DNA of 64,000 bases from Candidatus Kapaibacterium sp. (GCA_026003495.1 BPHK01000001.1:1964001-2028000), one strand, 5' to 3'. Counted from the first letter of the stretch, positions 1 to 8,587 are shown. Made by a program: numbers and translations. Notes: generated by a model not told the origin, from the sequence alone.

Positions 1-1
1 G

Positions 2-283
2 ATGCCTTTTGCGCTCGGGAGCCTGCACATCGGTTTGGCGACGCTCCTGTTTTGGACAAGCAGCCGCGAGCGGCAACTCGAGAACGCACGGCTGGAACGC
101 TTACTCCGCCTTCTACTGCGTGAGCAGGCATCAGTCGGCGCACGGCAGTTTGCCGAACTTGCGGGAATTTCCCCAAGCGAAGCAGAAGAGTTCCTCCGAT
201 GGGCAAGCCGTCGGCGGTCGAATCTTGTCGCAACAGGAGAAGGCAATGCTGTTCGCATCTGGGCACGGCACAGCCTGAACTAA
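2..283 (+). CDS. small membrane-anchored winged-helix-like protein, possibly 5'-truncated
   Basis: I do not recognise a named family. The reading frame begins at the second base of the window, so the true start may lie outside. The first 20 or so residues (LGSLHIGLATLLFW) form one hydrophobic, potential membrane segment. The rest is charged and helical, with a stretch around residues 43-90 (FAELAGISPSEAEEFLRW then a basic strand and VRIW) that resembles a small winged helix-turn-helix. Its stop overlaps the stop of the convergent menA gene by two bases. The function is unknown; it could be the C-terminus of a longer regulator. Confidence 0.5.
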   Translation: MPFALGSLHIGLATLLFWTSSRERQLENARLERLLRLLLREQASVGARQFAELAGISPSEAEEFLRWASRRRSNLVATGEGNAVRIWARHSLN

Positions 284-1230
284 GCTGCCAGGAGCGCCCC
301 CACCAAAACACCCACTACCATCAGCCCGCCGTAGATCGCCTGCAACTGCGCATGCATTGGCACAACGCGGAGAAACTGTTCTGAAGTAGGGTCATCGCTC
401 CCATCGAGCAATGCAAGCGCACGTTGTGCCCATGGGAAGCTTCCCCACGCCACGAGCGACCATGCAGAAATCGCATAGCGTTCACCTGCCGTTGCCAGCA
501 CAATAAACCCGTGGAGGATAAAGGCTCCCCAAATGAACCCCTTCCCAAGTGCAAGCGATCGTCGCGCTGAGCCAACAGCCAGCGATAGCGTGAGCGCCCC
601 TGCGCTTTGATCGCCACGCCGATCCCGATGGTTGTTCGCATGGAGAATCGCTGCAATGAGCAGGCTTTGCGGGAGCGAAAGTAGAAGAACGCTGAGCTCG
701 GACTCAAACGACGAGTGTTGCCACGCTTGCACAAGGTACGAGCCAAGCGTCATCAGCACACCAAACGACAGCATCACTTGCAGTTCGCCGAGCGCGCGAC
801 GCTTGAGCGAAAGCGGCGGTGCTGTGTATGCCCACGCCGAGATCGCCCCGATCGCAATGACCCATGCGATCGCTTCGCCTGCACGAATCAAAAAGTATGA
901 AGCGATAGCGAGCGCAATCGCTGAGAGCACTGCAAGGATGCACAGAAACTCCTGCAGACGCAGCCAGCCGCTGACGAGCGGATTCATCCTGCCCGAATTA
1001 TCGAGCCGATCAAGCCCTGAGCGCCAGTCGAAGTAGTCGTTGACAAGATTGCTCACGCTGTGAATTGCCACACACCCGACCAACGCGAGCGCAGCATCGA
1101 GCAACGAAAACGAAAAACCCTGCTCCCGACCGTGGAATGCAACCGCGGCAGCACTTCCGAGCAGCGAGGGAAATGCCGACGCTGGGAAAGAAAATGGACG
1201 TAACGCCTGCCAGGCTTGCCGGAGCGTCAT
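280..1230 (-). CDS. menA: 1,4-dihydroxy-2-naphthoate prenyltransferase (UbiA family)
   Basis: This integral membrane enzyme would attach a polyprenyl chain to 1,4-dihydroxy-2-naphthoate, the step that makes demethylmenaquinone. The first Asp-rich motif NDYFDWRSGLD lies near residues 64-74 and the second, NNHRDRRGDQSAG, near residue 200; both bind the Mg-diphosphate of the prenyl donor. Eight or so hydrophobic helices and a length of about 316 residues are normal for the family. TTG and GTG codons lie just upstream (1236, 1233), directly abutting the acpS stop; I chose the first ATG. It is last in a pyrE-acpS-menA minus-strand operon. Other UbiA prenyltransferases are possible, but the motif spacing and the HANNHRD sequence favour MenA. 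Confidence 0.85.
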   Translation of the reverse strand: MTLRQAWQALRPFSFPASAFPSLLGSAAAVAFHGREQGFSFSLLDAALALVGCVAIHSVSNLVNDYFDWRSGLDRLDNSGRMNPLVSGWLRLQEFLCILAVLSAIALAIASYFLIRAGEAIAWVIAIGAISAWAYTAPPLSLKRRALGELQVMLSFGVLMTLGSYLVQAWQHSSFESELSVLLLSLPQSLLIAAILHANNHRDRRGDQSAGALTLSLAVGSARRSLALGKGFIWGAFILHGFIVLATAGERYAISAWSLVAWGSFPWAQRALALLDGSDDPTSEQFLRVVPMHAQLQAIYGGLMVVGVLVGALLAA

Positions 1231-1236
1231 CACCAA

Positions 1237-1611
1237 TTACCTCGTCTCGATGACCACACATGCAGCTGCATAGTGCTGCGTATGCGAAAGCGAAAGGTGC
1301 AGTCGGTACCCTGCCCACCGCTCGGCGAGATCGCCGCTGAGCACCAGCATCGGCATGCCACTGGGTGCGTTGACCACACCACACTCACGGAAACGAAAGC
1401 CACGTGCAATCCCTGTCCCGATTGCCTTGCTGAATGCTTCCTTCGCGGCAAAGCGCGCGGCATAATGGAGCATACGTGTTGCGTGTGCACGGTCGCAGTA
1501 TTCTCGCTCGGCATCGGTGTAGATACGCCGTAGGAAGTGCTCCCCGTAGCGCTCGATCGCACGCGCAATGCGCTCGACCTCGATAATGTCAATCCCGACG
1601 CCGGCGATCAT
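1237..1611 (-). CDS. acpS: holo-[acyl-carrier-protein] synthase
   Basis: AcpS moves 4'-phosphopantetheine from CoA to a serine of acyl carrier protein and so activates it for fatty-acid synthesis. The family signatures are intact: GIDIIEVERI at residues 6-15, carrying the Mg-binding Asp, and ARFAAKEAFSKAIGTG at about 52-67 with the Glu ligand. At 124 residues it has the usual length. Its start codon overlaps the pyrE stop as ATGA (1608-1611), which implies translational coupling, and menA follows at once. Carrier-protein activation, pyrimidine and quinone synthesis are thus co-expressed as housekeeping functions. Confidence 0.95.
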   Translation of the reverse strand: MIAGVGIDIIEVERIARAIERYGEHFLRRIYTDAEREYCDRAHATRMLHYAARFAAKEAFSKAIGTGIARGFRFRECGVVNAPSGMPMLVLSGDLAERWAGYRLHLSLSHTQHYAAACVVIETR

Positions 1612-2132
1612 CGCGCTGCCTCTTCCAACTGTCGCATCGTAAAGAGCGAGCGTAGCTCTACACCATTCGACGCCAGAAGCTCCCGCCCGCCTTGCTCGCG
1701 GTCAATAACGCAGAGCGCGGTATCTACACGCGCACCACGCTCGATGAGCGCTGCAATGCTTTCGGCAACCTGGCCGCCACTGGTCACCACATCTTCGATC
1801 ACGACCACGCGGCGCCCCTCGATCGGCGCACCTTCGGCCAGCTTGCACGTACCGTACGATTTCGCCTTCTTCCGCACAAATGCCATCGGCATTCCCGTAG
1901 CAAGTCCGAGTGCAGTAACCAGCGGAATACCGCCGAGCTCAAGCCCAGCGAGAACCTCTGCATCTGGTGGCACCAGTAGTGCCAAGCGCTCAGCGATCTG
2001 ACGGAGCAGTGCCGGTTCGCACTCGAAGAGGTATTTGTCGAAGTAGACGCTGCTCCGCTGTCCGGAGCGCAAGAGAAAATCGCCCTGCAAATGAGAGCGT
2101 TCGTAGATCGCACGAGCAAGGTCACGATCCAT
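1608..2132 (-). CDS. pyrE: orotate phosphoribosyltransferase
   Basis: PyrE joins orotate to PRPP to give OMP in pyrimidine synthesis. The PRPP-binding motif VVVIEDVVTSGG spans residues 109-120 and the conserved FVRKKAK loop 85-91. The open frame extends upstream to 2744, but that part is antisense to serS. The start at 2132 gives a standard 174-residue protein with the typical N-terminus of this subfamily (SHLQGDFLLRSG). A -7 promoter element (TATCTTCG, 2172-2165) lies 32 nt before this ATG and inside any longer version, which also supports it. First gene of the pyrE-acpS-menA operon, divergent from serS. Confidence 0.93.
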   Translation of the reverse strand: MDRDLARAIYERSHLQGDFLLRSGQRSSVYFDKYLFECEPALLRQIAERLALLVPPDAEVLAGLELGGIPLVTALGLATGMPMAFVRKKAKSYGTCKLAEGAPIEGRRVVVIEDVVTSGGQVAESIAALIERGARVDTALCVIDREQGGRELLASNGVELRSLFTMRQLEEAAR

Positions 2133-2164
2133 ACATGCGCAGCCTGCCTGTTGCACTTGCACTG

Positions 2165-2172
2165 CGAAGATA
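2165..2172 (-). promoter_or_regulatory. -7 promoter element of pyrE operon
   Basis: The minus strand reads TATCTTCG, a match to the Bacteroidota -7 consensus TAnnTTTG except for C at the seventh base. It ends 32 nt before the pyrE ATG. No clear -33 TTTG was seen. It sits back to back with the serS element. Confidence 0.6.
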
Positions 2173-2195
2173 CCGCCCCCTTGCAGGCGCTGCGG

Positions 2196-2203
2196 TAATT
2201 TCG
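2196..2203 (+). promoter_or_regulatory. -7 promoter element of serS
   Basis: TAATTTCG fits TAnnTT(T/C)G and ends 31 nt before the serS ATG. Only 23 nt separate it from the opposing pyrE element, so the two upstream contact regions must overlap. Confidence 0.55.
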
Positions 2204-2234
2204 CGCCCATAGTTCCCTCACCGGAGCACCGCCA

Positions 2235-3497
2235 ATGCTTGATCTGCGCTTCATCAGAGAACATCCCGACATTGTCAAACGCAACGCTGAGAACAAGCAG
2301 CATCCCATCGCGCTCGACCGAATCCTTGCACTCGATGCACGCCGCCGTGAGCTTGTTCGCCACAACGATGAGCTCAAGCATCAACGCAACCGCACAAGCG
2401 AACAAATCGCCCAGCTGAAAAAATCCGGCAGCGACTCGACCGAACTCATCAGCCAAATGCGCCAGCTCGGGGAGCGCATCAAAGCGAACGATGACGAACT
2501 CCGCACCATCGAAGCCGAGCTGGAAGAGCTCCTCCTGTGGGTGCCGAACATCGCGCACGAAAGCGTCCCTATCGGCGCCGACGCGCGCGGGAACGTCGTC
2601 GTCCGTTCCTGCGCCGAAGAAATCCCCGCCGAGTGGCGTCGCAGCCATCTGGAGATCGGCACGAAGCTGGGAATTCTCGACTTCGAGCGCGGTGCGAAAG
2701 TCACTGGCAGTGGCTTTGCATTCTACGTCGGCAAAGGCGCTCAACTGGAACGTGCGATGATCTCACTGTTCCTCGATGTCCACACCCAGCGCCATGGCTA
2801 TCGCGAAGTCTGGCCACCGTTTCTGGCTAATCGCGCCTCGATGACCGGGACCGGCCAGCTACCGAAGCTCGCCGACGACATGTACCATTGCCCCAGCGAT
2901 GACTTGTTCTTGATTCCGACTGCCGAAGTGCCGCTGACGAACTACTACCGCGAAGAAATACTCCGCGAAAGCGAGCTTCCAATCAAGCTCTGCGGCTACT
3001 CGCCCTGCTTTCGTCGCGAAGCGGGAAGCTACGGGCGTGACACCCGTGGCTTTCTGCGCGTCCATCAATTCAACAAAGTCGAGCTGGTCAAATTCACCAC
3101 GCCAGAGACATCGTACGACGAACTCGAGCGGCTGGTCGCCGATGTGGAAACGGTACTCCAGCTCCTGGAGCTGCCGTATCGTGTCGTCCTCCTCTGCACG
3201 GGCGACATGAGCTTTGCCAGTGCGAAGACCTATGACCTGGAGGTATGGTCACCGGTCGAACAGCGGTACTTGGAGGTTTCCTCCTGCTCGAACTTCGAAG
3301 CGTTCCAAGCGCGGCGCGCGCAGATTCGCTACCGTCGGAGTGATGGTTCGCTCGACTACGTCCACACACTCAACGGCAGCGGGCTTGCCACCTCGCGCAT
3401 CATGGTTGCCTTACTGGAGCATCACCAATTGCCCGACGGACGAATCCGCATCCCGGAGGCACTGCGACCCTACATGCGCTGCGACTTCATCGAGTAG
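2235..3497 (+). CDS. serS: seryl-tRNA synthetase
   Basis: This cytoplasmic class II synthetase charges tRNA-Ser with serine. The first 110 residues form the long antiparallel coiled-coil arm that grips the tRNA (many Lys/Arg/Gln heptads). The catalytic domain shows TAEVPLTN, motif 2 around [17 protein letters not shown], and motif 3 with [13 protein letters not shown] and NGSGLATSR. The 420-residue length is standard. A GGAG sequence lies about eight bases before the ATG. It is divergent from the pyrE operon with about 100 bp between them. Confidence 0.97.
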   Translation: MLDLRFIREHPDIVKRNAENKQHPIALDRILALDARRRELVRHNDELKHQRNRTSEQIAQLKKSGSDSTELISQMRQLGERIKANDDELRTIEAELEELLLWVPNIAHESVPIGADARGNVVVRSCAEEIPAEWRRSHLEIGTKLGILDFERGAKVTGSGFAFYVGKGAQLERAMISLFLDVHTQRHGYREVWPPFLANRASMTGTGQLPKLADDMYHCPSDDLFLIPTAEVPLTNYYREEILRESELPIKLCGYSPCFRREAGSYGRDTRGFLRVHQFNKVELVKFTTPETSYDELERLVADVETVLQLLELPYRVVLLCTGDMSFASAKTYDLEVWSPVEQRYLEVSSCSNFEAFQARRAQIRYRRSDGSLDYVHTLNGSGLATSRIMVALLEHHQLPDGRIRIPEALRPYMRCDFIE

Positions 3498-3599
3498 CCG
3501 CGCGCGCCAGCACATCACGACCGCCGTCAGAAGGAAATATCACGTCACGCCATTCGTTTAGAGCCTGCGTTTTGTCGAACTTTACCGGCAGTTCCTCCT

Positions 3600-4193
3600 A
3601 TGCAAGAGCCACAACCAAAACCGGAGATCACCCCAGAACTCGAACGGAGCTTCATCGGGAGTACCATTGCACGCACGTTGCTCGAACAACGGAAAGTCTT
3701 TCTCTGGGGACAAGTGGACGATGACAGCGCGCGCCAGGTCATTGATCGGTTGTTCTACCTGGATACGATCGAGCCAGGGAAAGAAATCACCCTCTACATC
3801 AACTCACCGGGCGGATACGTCACCGCTGGCATGGCGATCTACGATGCCATGCGCGCTCTTCGATCGCCCGTTTCGACCGTCTGCATGGGGCTTGCTGCTT
3901 CGATGGGCTCGATTCTGCTCTCTGCCGGCGTCAAGGGCCGGCGGTTCATCTTCCCGCACGGTCGCGTGATGATCCACCAACCAAGCGGCGGTGCAGCAGG
4001 CACCAGCAGCGACATCGAAATTCAAATGCGCGAGATTCTCAAAATCAAGGAACTCAGCGCACGCATCTTGGCGGAAAATACCGGCCAAACCATCGAACGC
4101 ATCATGCGGGACTTCGATCGCGACTACTGGATGGACGCTCAAGAATCGGTCGAGTACGGCATCGTTGATGGCATCATCGAGCGCTTCAGCTAA
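3600..4193 (+). CDS. clpP: ATP-dependent Clp protease proteolytic subunit
   Basis: ClpP is the serine peptidase chamber that degrades proteins fed by ClpX, ClpA or ClpC. The catalytic Ser101 lies in GLAASMGS, His126 in RVMIHQPSGG and the Asp in the IMRDFDRDYWM region near residue 177; INSPGG at 68-72 is the oxyanion strand. The 197-residue length and lack of a long propeptide are typical. No clpX follows; the GNAT gene starts seven bases after the stop. No strong ribosome binding site is visible, as for most genes here. Confidence 0.95.
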   Translation: MQEPQPKPEITPELERSFIGSTIARTLLEQRKVFLWGQVDDDSARQVIDRLFYLDTIEPGKEITLYINSPGGYVTAGMAIYDAMRALRSPVSTVCMGLAASMGSILLSAGVKGRRFIFPHGRVMIHQPSGGAAGTSSDIEIQMREILKIKELSARILAENTGQTIERIMRDFDRDYWMDAQESVEYGIVDGIIERFS

Positions 4194-4200
4194 TCGGTTC

Positions 4201-4629
4201 GTGATCCGAGCGCCAAGCTCGCCAAGCGAATGGGAAGCTTACTACGCGCTCCGATACCGCATTCTCCGTCAGCCGTGGGATCAGCCCCCAGGCTCTGAGC
4301 GCGACGAACTCGAGCCGATCGCATGCCACCGCGCTGCCATTGAGCAATCCACTGGCCGCATCGTCGGCTGCGGACGCATTCACCGCCGCGACGACGGCAC
4401 AGCGCAGATTCGTTACATGGCAGTCGAGGAGGGGTACCGAAATCTCGGTATCGGATCTCTGCTACTGGAGTCTCTCGAAGAGTGGGCGGTCGAGCAAGGA
4501 TTCAGAACGATCGTGCTCTACGCGCGTAGACCTGCTGTTGCGTTCTATGAGCGGTATGGCTATCGGATCGTTGCCCCTGCCCACACGCTCTTCGGAGCTA
4601 TCGAGCACGTTCTGATGCAGAAACCGTGA
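4201..4629 (+). CDS. GNAT family N-acetyltransferase
   Basis: This is a 142-residue Gcn5-related acetyltransferase of the single-domain type that transfers acetyl from acetyl-CoA to an unknown amine. Conserved features are the N-terminal AYYALRYRILRQPW segment, the acetyl-CoA pyrophosphate loop at RYMAVEEGYRNLGIGSLL (motif A) and the C-terminal VAFYERYGYR strand. I chose the GTG at 4201, eight bases after clpP, because it gives the family N-terminus (VIRAPSSPSEWEAYY); the frame stays open further upstream only as a clpP shadow. The last 32 bases overlap the convergent cation transporter. The substrate cannot be told from sequence. Confidence 0.85.
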   Translation: MIRAPSSPSEWEAYYALRYRILRQPWDQPPGSERDELEPIACHRAAIEQSTGRIVGCGRIHRRDDGTAQIRYMAVEEGYRNLGIGSLLLESLEEWAVEQGFRTIVLYARRPAVAFYERYGYRIVAPAHTLFGAIEHVLMQKP

Positions 4630-5554
4630 GCGTTGCGTCATCATGCCCCTCGGGGTGATGAGCGCTTTCGAGATGGCTTGTCACATCGCTTGGGCGGCCG
4701 AGTGCGCGTGCGACGCACTGCTCAGCTTCAGAGGCAATGCGATGGGCTTCCTCGATTGGCGTTCCATCGGGGAATTGCACGTGGAAGTCCACGTACATGC
4801 GCTGGCCAGATTCGCGCAGGCGCAAGCGGTGGAACGTAAGCATGGGGTAGCGCTGCCGGAATCCCTCCAGGGATTGCCGCGCCTGCTCGACAAGCGTCGG
4901 ATCGGCAGTGTCCATCAATCCAAGCACGGCACGGCGGACAAGCCGGTACCCTTCGAGCAGAATGTGCGCTCCAAAGGCAAGCGCAAAGAGCGGATCGAGC
5001 ACAAGCCACCCCGTCAGCATCGCGGCAAGCAGCCCAATGACTGCTCCCGCACTCGTCCAAGCATCGGTGAGGATATGCCGCCCGTTTGCTTCGACAACGA
5101 GCGAGTGCTCTGCTTTCCCCACCCGCACGAGGTACCAGCCAAGCACAGCGTTGATTGCGCCAGCGGCTGCTGTCAACGCAGTACCGAATCCCAAGTGCTC
5201 CACCTGCGGGCCAGTGATGAGGCGCTCAATGGCTGTGTAGAGAATCAGCAGTGCCGCAAGGCCGATCAGCCCGCCTTCAAAACCTGCACTGAAGTACGTG
5301 ATCTTGTCGTGTCCATAGGTGTGATTCTCGTCCGGCGGGCGATGGCTCCAGCGGAGTGCGAGCCAAGCAAATGCAACTGCCAATTGATGAACGACTGACT
5401 CGAGCGCATCGGATAAAATCACGGTTGAGCCCGTTCGCACGTAGGCGTACCACTTGATGGCGAGCATTGCCAACCCGACACCCAGCGAAATATTCATTGC
5501 GCGCCGCTGGCGGTGCGTGCGGTGGTATGACAAGGCAGAGTCGAGACCGTCCAA
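4598..5554 (-). CDS. cation diffusion facilitator family transporter
   Basis: This inner-membrane antiporter would export divalent metal (Zn, Co, Fe, Cd or Mn) in exchange for protons. Six hydrophobic helices are followed by a cytoplasmic C-terminal domain. The metal-site motifs are SDALESVVH in helix 2 (the usual HxxxD/SDxxxD position), HTYGHDK after helix 2, and LTDAWTSAGA in helix 5. The start is uncertain. A TTG at 5554 lies 31 nt after a good -7 element and supplies the basic leader (HRTHRQRRAM) expected before helix 1; TTG 5533 or ATG 5497 are alternatives. Metal specificity is unknown. Confidence 0.85.
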   Translation of the reverse strand: MDGLDSALSYHRTHRQRRAMNISLGVGLAMLAIKWYAYVRTGSTVILSDALESVVHQLAVAFAWLALRWSHRPPDENHTYGHDKITYFSAGFEGGLIGLAALLILYTAIERLITGPQVEHLGFGTALTAAAGAINAVLGWYLVRVGKAEHSLVVEANGRHILTDAWTSAGAVIGLLAAMLTGWLVLDPLFALAFGAHILLEGYRLVRRAVLGLMDTADPTLVEQARQSLEGFRQRYPMLTFHRLRLRESGQRMYVDFHVQFPDGTPIEEAHRIASEAEQCVARALGRPSDVTSHLESAHHPEGHDDATLTVSASERAR

Positions 5555-5564
5555 GAATCGGGCG

Positions 5565-5572
5565 TATCTTTG
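5565..5572 (+). promoter_or_regulatory. -7 promoter element of cdsA
   Basis: TATCTTTG is an exact TAnnTTTG match ending 24 nt before the cdsA ATG. It faces the CDF transporter element across only 13 bp, so both polymerases would need the same DNA. Confidence 0.65.
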
Positions 5573-5585
5573 TGCACACAACGCA

Positions 5586-5593
5586 CGAAAATA
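5586..5593 (-). promoter_or_regulatory. -7 promoter element of the CDF transporter gene
   Basis: The minus strand reads TATTTTCG. It ends 31 nt before the TTG chosen as start of the transporter. The element lies inside the start region of the cdsA transcript. Confidence 0.55.
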
Positions 5594-5596
5594 GCA

Positions 5597-6421
5597 ATGA
5601 GCAATCTTACACTGCGGGTGTTGGTCGCGATCGTAGGCATCCCGCTCATTGTCGCTCTGGTCATCGCAGGCAGTTGGTGGCTGGCAGCGTTTATTGCGCT
5701 CGTTTCGGGGCTCGGCGCTGGCGAGTTCTATCGCCTTGCGCAAGCAAAAGGCGCCACTCCACACACTGCGATCGGAATTGCTGCCGCGTCTGCACTTCCC
5801 CTGGCGCTCGCCGTTGATCCGGCGCTTGTCCCACCAGTCCTGACGGTTGCGTGCATGGCAACCTTCGTTGCGCAGCTACGCTCTGGACCGGACCATGCTA
5901 TCGCATCGGTGGGAGCGACAGCGCTCGGCATGCTCTATCCGCCTCTCCTCCTTGGGTGGATCCTTCCCCTCCGCCAGTGGAGTGTTGCATCCCCTGATGA
6001 TGGCGCATGGCTGTTGCTTGTGACCATCAGCGGAATTTGGATGTGTGATACTGCTGCGTACTTCGTAGGGCGGTGGCGGGGAAAGCATCCGCTCTCGCCG
6101 CGCACCAGTCCGAAGAAAACATGGGAAGGAGCACTTGCAGGATTACTTGCAAGCGTTGTGTGGTGTGGCGTGTTAGTCCCGCTCACACTCGGATGGGCAG
6201 CACCATGGCTGGGTATTACCATTGGCGTCATCATCGGCACCGTCGGTCAGGCAGGAGACTTGGCCAAGTCGCTCCTCAAGCGTGATGCAGGCGTCAAGGA
6301 TAGCTCGGCGCTCATCCCTGGCCATGGTGGTGTCCTCGACCGCTTCGATAGCATTACTGCAACAGCACCAGCAGTCTACGGGCTATTGGTGCTCCTTCGG
6401 AGCGCATCAGTCGTACCCTAA
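5597..6421 (+). CDS. cdsA: phosphatidate cytidylyltransferase
   Basis: CdsA makes CDP-diacylglycerol from phosphatidate and CTP, the precursor of all phospholipids. It is a polytopic membrane protein of 274 residues with a hydrophobic first half. The family signature is intact: RTSPKKTWEGALAG around residue 172 and the C-terminal DLAKSLLKRDAGVKDSSALI continuing into PGHGGVLDRFDS. The ATG at 5597 follows an exact -7 element by 24 nt, whereas the upstream in-frame codon at 5570 would lie within that element. The manC-like gene follows 18 bp later and may share its transcript. Confidence 0.95.
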   Translation: MSNLTLRVLVAIVGIPLIVALVIAGSWWLAAFIALVSGLGAGEFYRLAQAKGATPHTAIGIAAASALPLALAVDPALVPPVLTVACMATFVAQLRSGPDHAIASVGATALGMLYPPLLLGWILPLRQWSVASPDDGAWLLLVTISGIWMCDTAAYFVGRWRGKHPLSPRTSPKKTWEGALAGLLASVVWCGVLVPLTLGWAAPWLGITIGVIIGTVGQAGDLAKSLLKRDAGVKDSSALIPGHGGVLDRFDSITATAPAVYGLLVLLRSASVVP

Positions 6422-6439
6422 CCATCCACCTACTGGCCA

Positions 6440-7522
6440 ATGGAGCCTGTTGCCCTCATCTTGGCAGGAGGAACTGGAGCACGGCTGTATCCACGGAGCC
6501 GGCAGGCACATCCTAAGCAACTGATTCACCTGCTCGGCGATGGAACGCTGATCCAGAATACCTTTGCGCGATTGCAACCGGTCTTCCAGCCCCAGCGCAT
6601 CTATACCGTCACCACCGAAGAACTGGCTCCCCTGATTTCCGAGCAACTCCCTGCACTGGCACCAACGCAGATCATCGCTGAACCATTCCGCCGCAACACC
6701 GCAGCTGCACTTGCGCTGGGAACGGTGATCCTTGAACGCCTCTATGGTCCGACTGTCGTCGTTGCCGCCGTACCATCGGACCATCTGATTTCGAACGTCC
6801 GTGAATTCCAGATCGCTCTCGAAACTGCTGTCGAGACAGCAAAACGTGCCGATGCAATCGTTACCATCGGCGTTGTTCCCTCACGTGCAGAAACTGCGTT
6901 CGGATACATTCAAGTTGCCGACGAACCACTTGCTGAGCACTCGGCAGTCCCAGTGTACCCCGTCCGTGCATTCGCCGAAAAGCCCGACGCTGCTACAGCA
7001 GAGCGTTTCGTCAGCGCGGGGGACTTTCTCTGGAACACTGGGATTTTCGTTTTCCGTGCTGATGTGTTTTGGAACGAGTTCACGGAGCATTTGCCCGACT
7101 ATGCAGAGCTGTTCGAGTCGCTCCGGCAGGTACGCGAACCATCCTCATTCCCAGAAGCAACCGAGCAAGTCTATCGGCTGATTCGTGGAATATCGTTCGA
7201 CTATGGCGTCTTGGAAAAAACTCGGAATGTGCTCTCCGTGCTCGGTACCTTCGAGTGGAGCGACCTAAGCTCTTGGGATGAACTCTGGCGTCTGCAGAAG
7301 AAAGATCCCCGGCAGAACGTGCTGGAAGGAAGCATCTACGCACTCGACACCAAGCGCTGCTACGTGAGCGCCTACAGCAAGGTCGTCGCGCTTGTAGGGG
7401 TGGAGGATTTGATCGTCGTGGATACTGACGATGTCTTGCTCATTTGCCGGCGTGGATCGAGCCAGCGTGTTGCTGAAGTTGTGGACATGTTCCGCCGCAA
7501 AGGGAACACTCCGCTCCTGTAG
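6440..7522 (+). CDS. manC: mannose-1-phosphate guanylyltransferase
   Basis: This single-domain nucleotidyltransferase (360 residues) would make GDP-mannose from mannose-1-phosphate and GTP for surface glycans. The signature loop LILAGGTGARLYP begins at residue 6 and is followed by the conserved HPKQ. Further family motifs are FRRNTAAALALG, VPSDHLI, FAEKPDA, LWNTGIFVF, FDYGVLEKT and the EWSDLSSWDEL segment. The short form without a C-terminal cupin isomerase domain is usual in Bacteroidota. It lies between cdsA and the rlpA-like gene in a plus-strand envelope cluster. Confidence 0.92.
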   Translation: MEPVALILAGGTGARLYPRSRQAHPKQLIHLLGDGTLIQNTFARLQPVFQPQRIYTVTTEELAPLISEQLPALAPTQIIAEPFRRNTAAALALGTVILERLYGPTVVVAAVPSDHLISNVREFQIALETAVETAKRADAIVTIGVVPSRAETAFGYIQVADEPLAEHSAVPVYPVRAFAEKPDAATAERFVSAGDFLWNTGIFVFRADVFWNEFTEHLPDYAELFESLRQVREPSSFPEATEQVYRLIRGISFDYGVLEKTRNVLSVLGTFEWSDLSSWDELWRLQKKDPRQNVLEGSIYALDTKRCYVSAYSKVVALVGVEDLIVVDTDDVLLICRRGSSQRVAEVVDMFRRKGNTPLL

Positions 7523-7524
7523 GC

Positions 7525-7983
7525 ATGCATCAGATTGGCAAGGTTGTTGTACTGCGTTCGATGATGCGGTGCACATCGAGACTTATCGCTATCACTGCCG
7601 CAGTGCTCTTGCTTGCAGGCTGTGCGTCCGCGGTGCGCTACCGCTCTGTGGAAGGCACAGCCGCAACGTTGGACTATGCAACCACGAAGTGGCGCGGCAT
7701 CGCTTCGTACTATCACGACGACTTCGACGGTCGCCTCACCGCAAGTGGTGAACCGTTCCACCAGAATCGCATGACAGCTGCGCATCCATTCCTGCCGATG
7801 GGAACACTGGTCCGCGTCGTCAATCTCCAGAACGGCCGCAGCGTCGTGGTCCGCATCAACGATCGCGGACCACACAAGCCGGGACGCATCATTGATCTCT
7901 CACGCGCCGCAGCGATACAGCTCGGCATTATCGAAAGCGGCACAGCAGAAGTCGAAGTGAGCATCGTCGCAGGCGCGCAGTGA
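7525..7983 (+). CDS. rlpA: RlpA-like septal ring lipoprotein
   Basis: The protein has a lipoprotein signal (AAVLLLAGC lipobox) followed by a double-psi beta-barrel domain. The barrel motifs are WRGIASYY, FDGRLTASGEPF, MTAAHPFLPMGT, VVVRINDRGPH and IIDLSRAAA. RlpA proteins are lytic transglycosylases that cut naked glycan strands at the septum, or bind them. There is no SPOR domain, so this is the short form. ATG 7525 starts two bases after manC; the ATG pair at 7561 would give a more compact signal peptide, and I cannot decide between them. Confidence 0.85.
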   Translation: MHQIGKVVVLRSMMRCTSRLIAITAAVLLLAGCASAVRYRSVEGTAATLDYATTKWRGIASYYHDDFDGRLTASGEPFHQNRMTAAHPFLPMGTLVRVVNLQNGRSVVVRINDRGPHKPGRIIDLSRAAAIQLGIIESGTAEVEVSIVAGAQ

Positions 7984-8078
7984 TCAAACCCGAAGACCGA
8001 CGCAATTTCTGCCACAAGGTGTGCTGCAACCGCAACACCAAACGCGCTGCCGTGGCAGTCCACATCAGGGAGAGGGCA

Positions 8079-8086
8079 TAATTTTG
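8079..8086 (+). promoter_or_regulatory. -7 promoter element of the 8114 lipoprotein gene
   Basis: TAATTTTG matches TAnnTTTG exactly and ends 27 nt before the ATG at 8114. This excludes the earlier in-frame start at 8021. Confidence 0.6.
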
Positions 8087-8113
8087 TTTCCAACCTTTCA
8101 TTCGGCATGTCTG

Positions 8114-8587
8114 ATGCGTTGGTGCTGGGTAAGCATCTTCGGTGCAGCACTGATTTCCGCATCGTGCGGAAGTGAGCCATCCTACTGGCTTTTCTTTGAG
8201 CAGAGCGGTGGGCTTGGCGGAATTCCTCAATACCAGGTGGAGATTGATTCTCTCGGTGTTTGCACGATGGCGGTGTTCTTCCTGCCAGGCGATACTCTTG
8301 CATCGGTATGGCACACAGAGCGCCGGCTCGAGCGTTCGCTCTACCGAAGATTGGGTTCGATGCTCGTCGATGTACGCACGTGGGCAAACGATGCACCGCA
8401 GAATGATACGCAGCACCCCGACGCGCCAATCCGCTTCCTTCGAGTCCGTCAGGCTGGGAGCGCGACTCAGGTGTACTTCCGTGGGCCGCTGCCGAGTCCT
8501 GCGCACAACGTTGTTGCGCTACTCGATTCCATCGTTCTCGCTGCTCGGGAAGACGCTCTCCGAAGTGGCAATCCGCAGCACCGCTAA
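8114..8587 (+). CDS. putative lipoprotein of unknown function
   Basis: I do not recognise a family. The N-terminus (MRWCWVSIFGAALISASCGS) is a typical lipoprotein signal with the modified cysteine in ISASC. The mature part (about 140 residues) has strand-forming segments such as FLRVRQAGSATQVYFRG and an acidic/aspartate-rich loop, suggesting a small periplasmic or outer-membrane beta domain. The start follows a clean -7 element. The M61 peptidase gene begins 64 bp downstream on the same strand and may be co-transcribed. Confidence 0.65.
   Translation: MRWCWVSIFGAALISASCGSEPSYWLFFEQSGGLGGIPQYQVEIDSLGVCTMAVFFLPGDTLASVWHTERRLERSLYRRLGSMLVDVRTWANDAPQNDTQHPDAPIRFLRVRQAGSATQVYFRGPLPSPAHNVVALLDSIVLAAREDALRSGNPQHR

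Noticed and set aside
2133-2744. Long N-terminal extension of the pyrE frame
   Set aside because: It is antisense to serS, has no family match, and the -7 box lies inside it. PyrE is complete from 2132.
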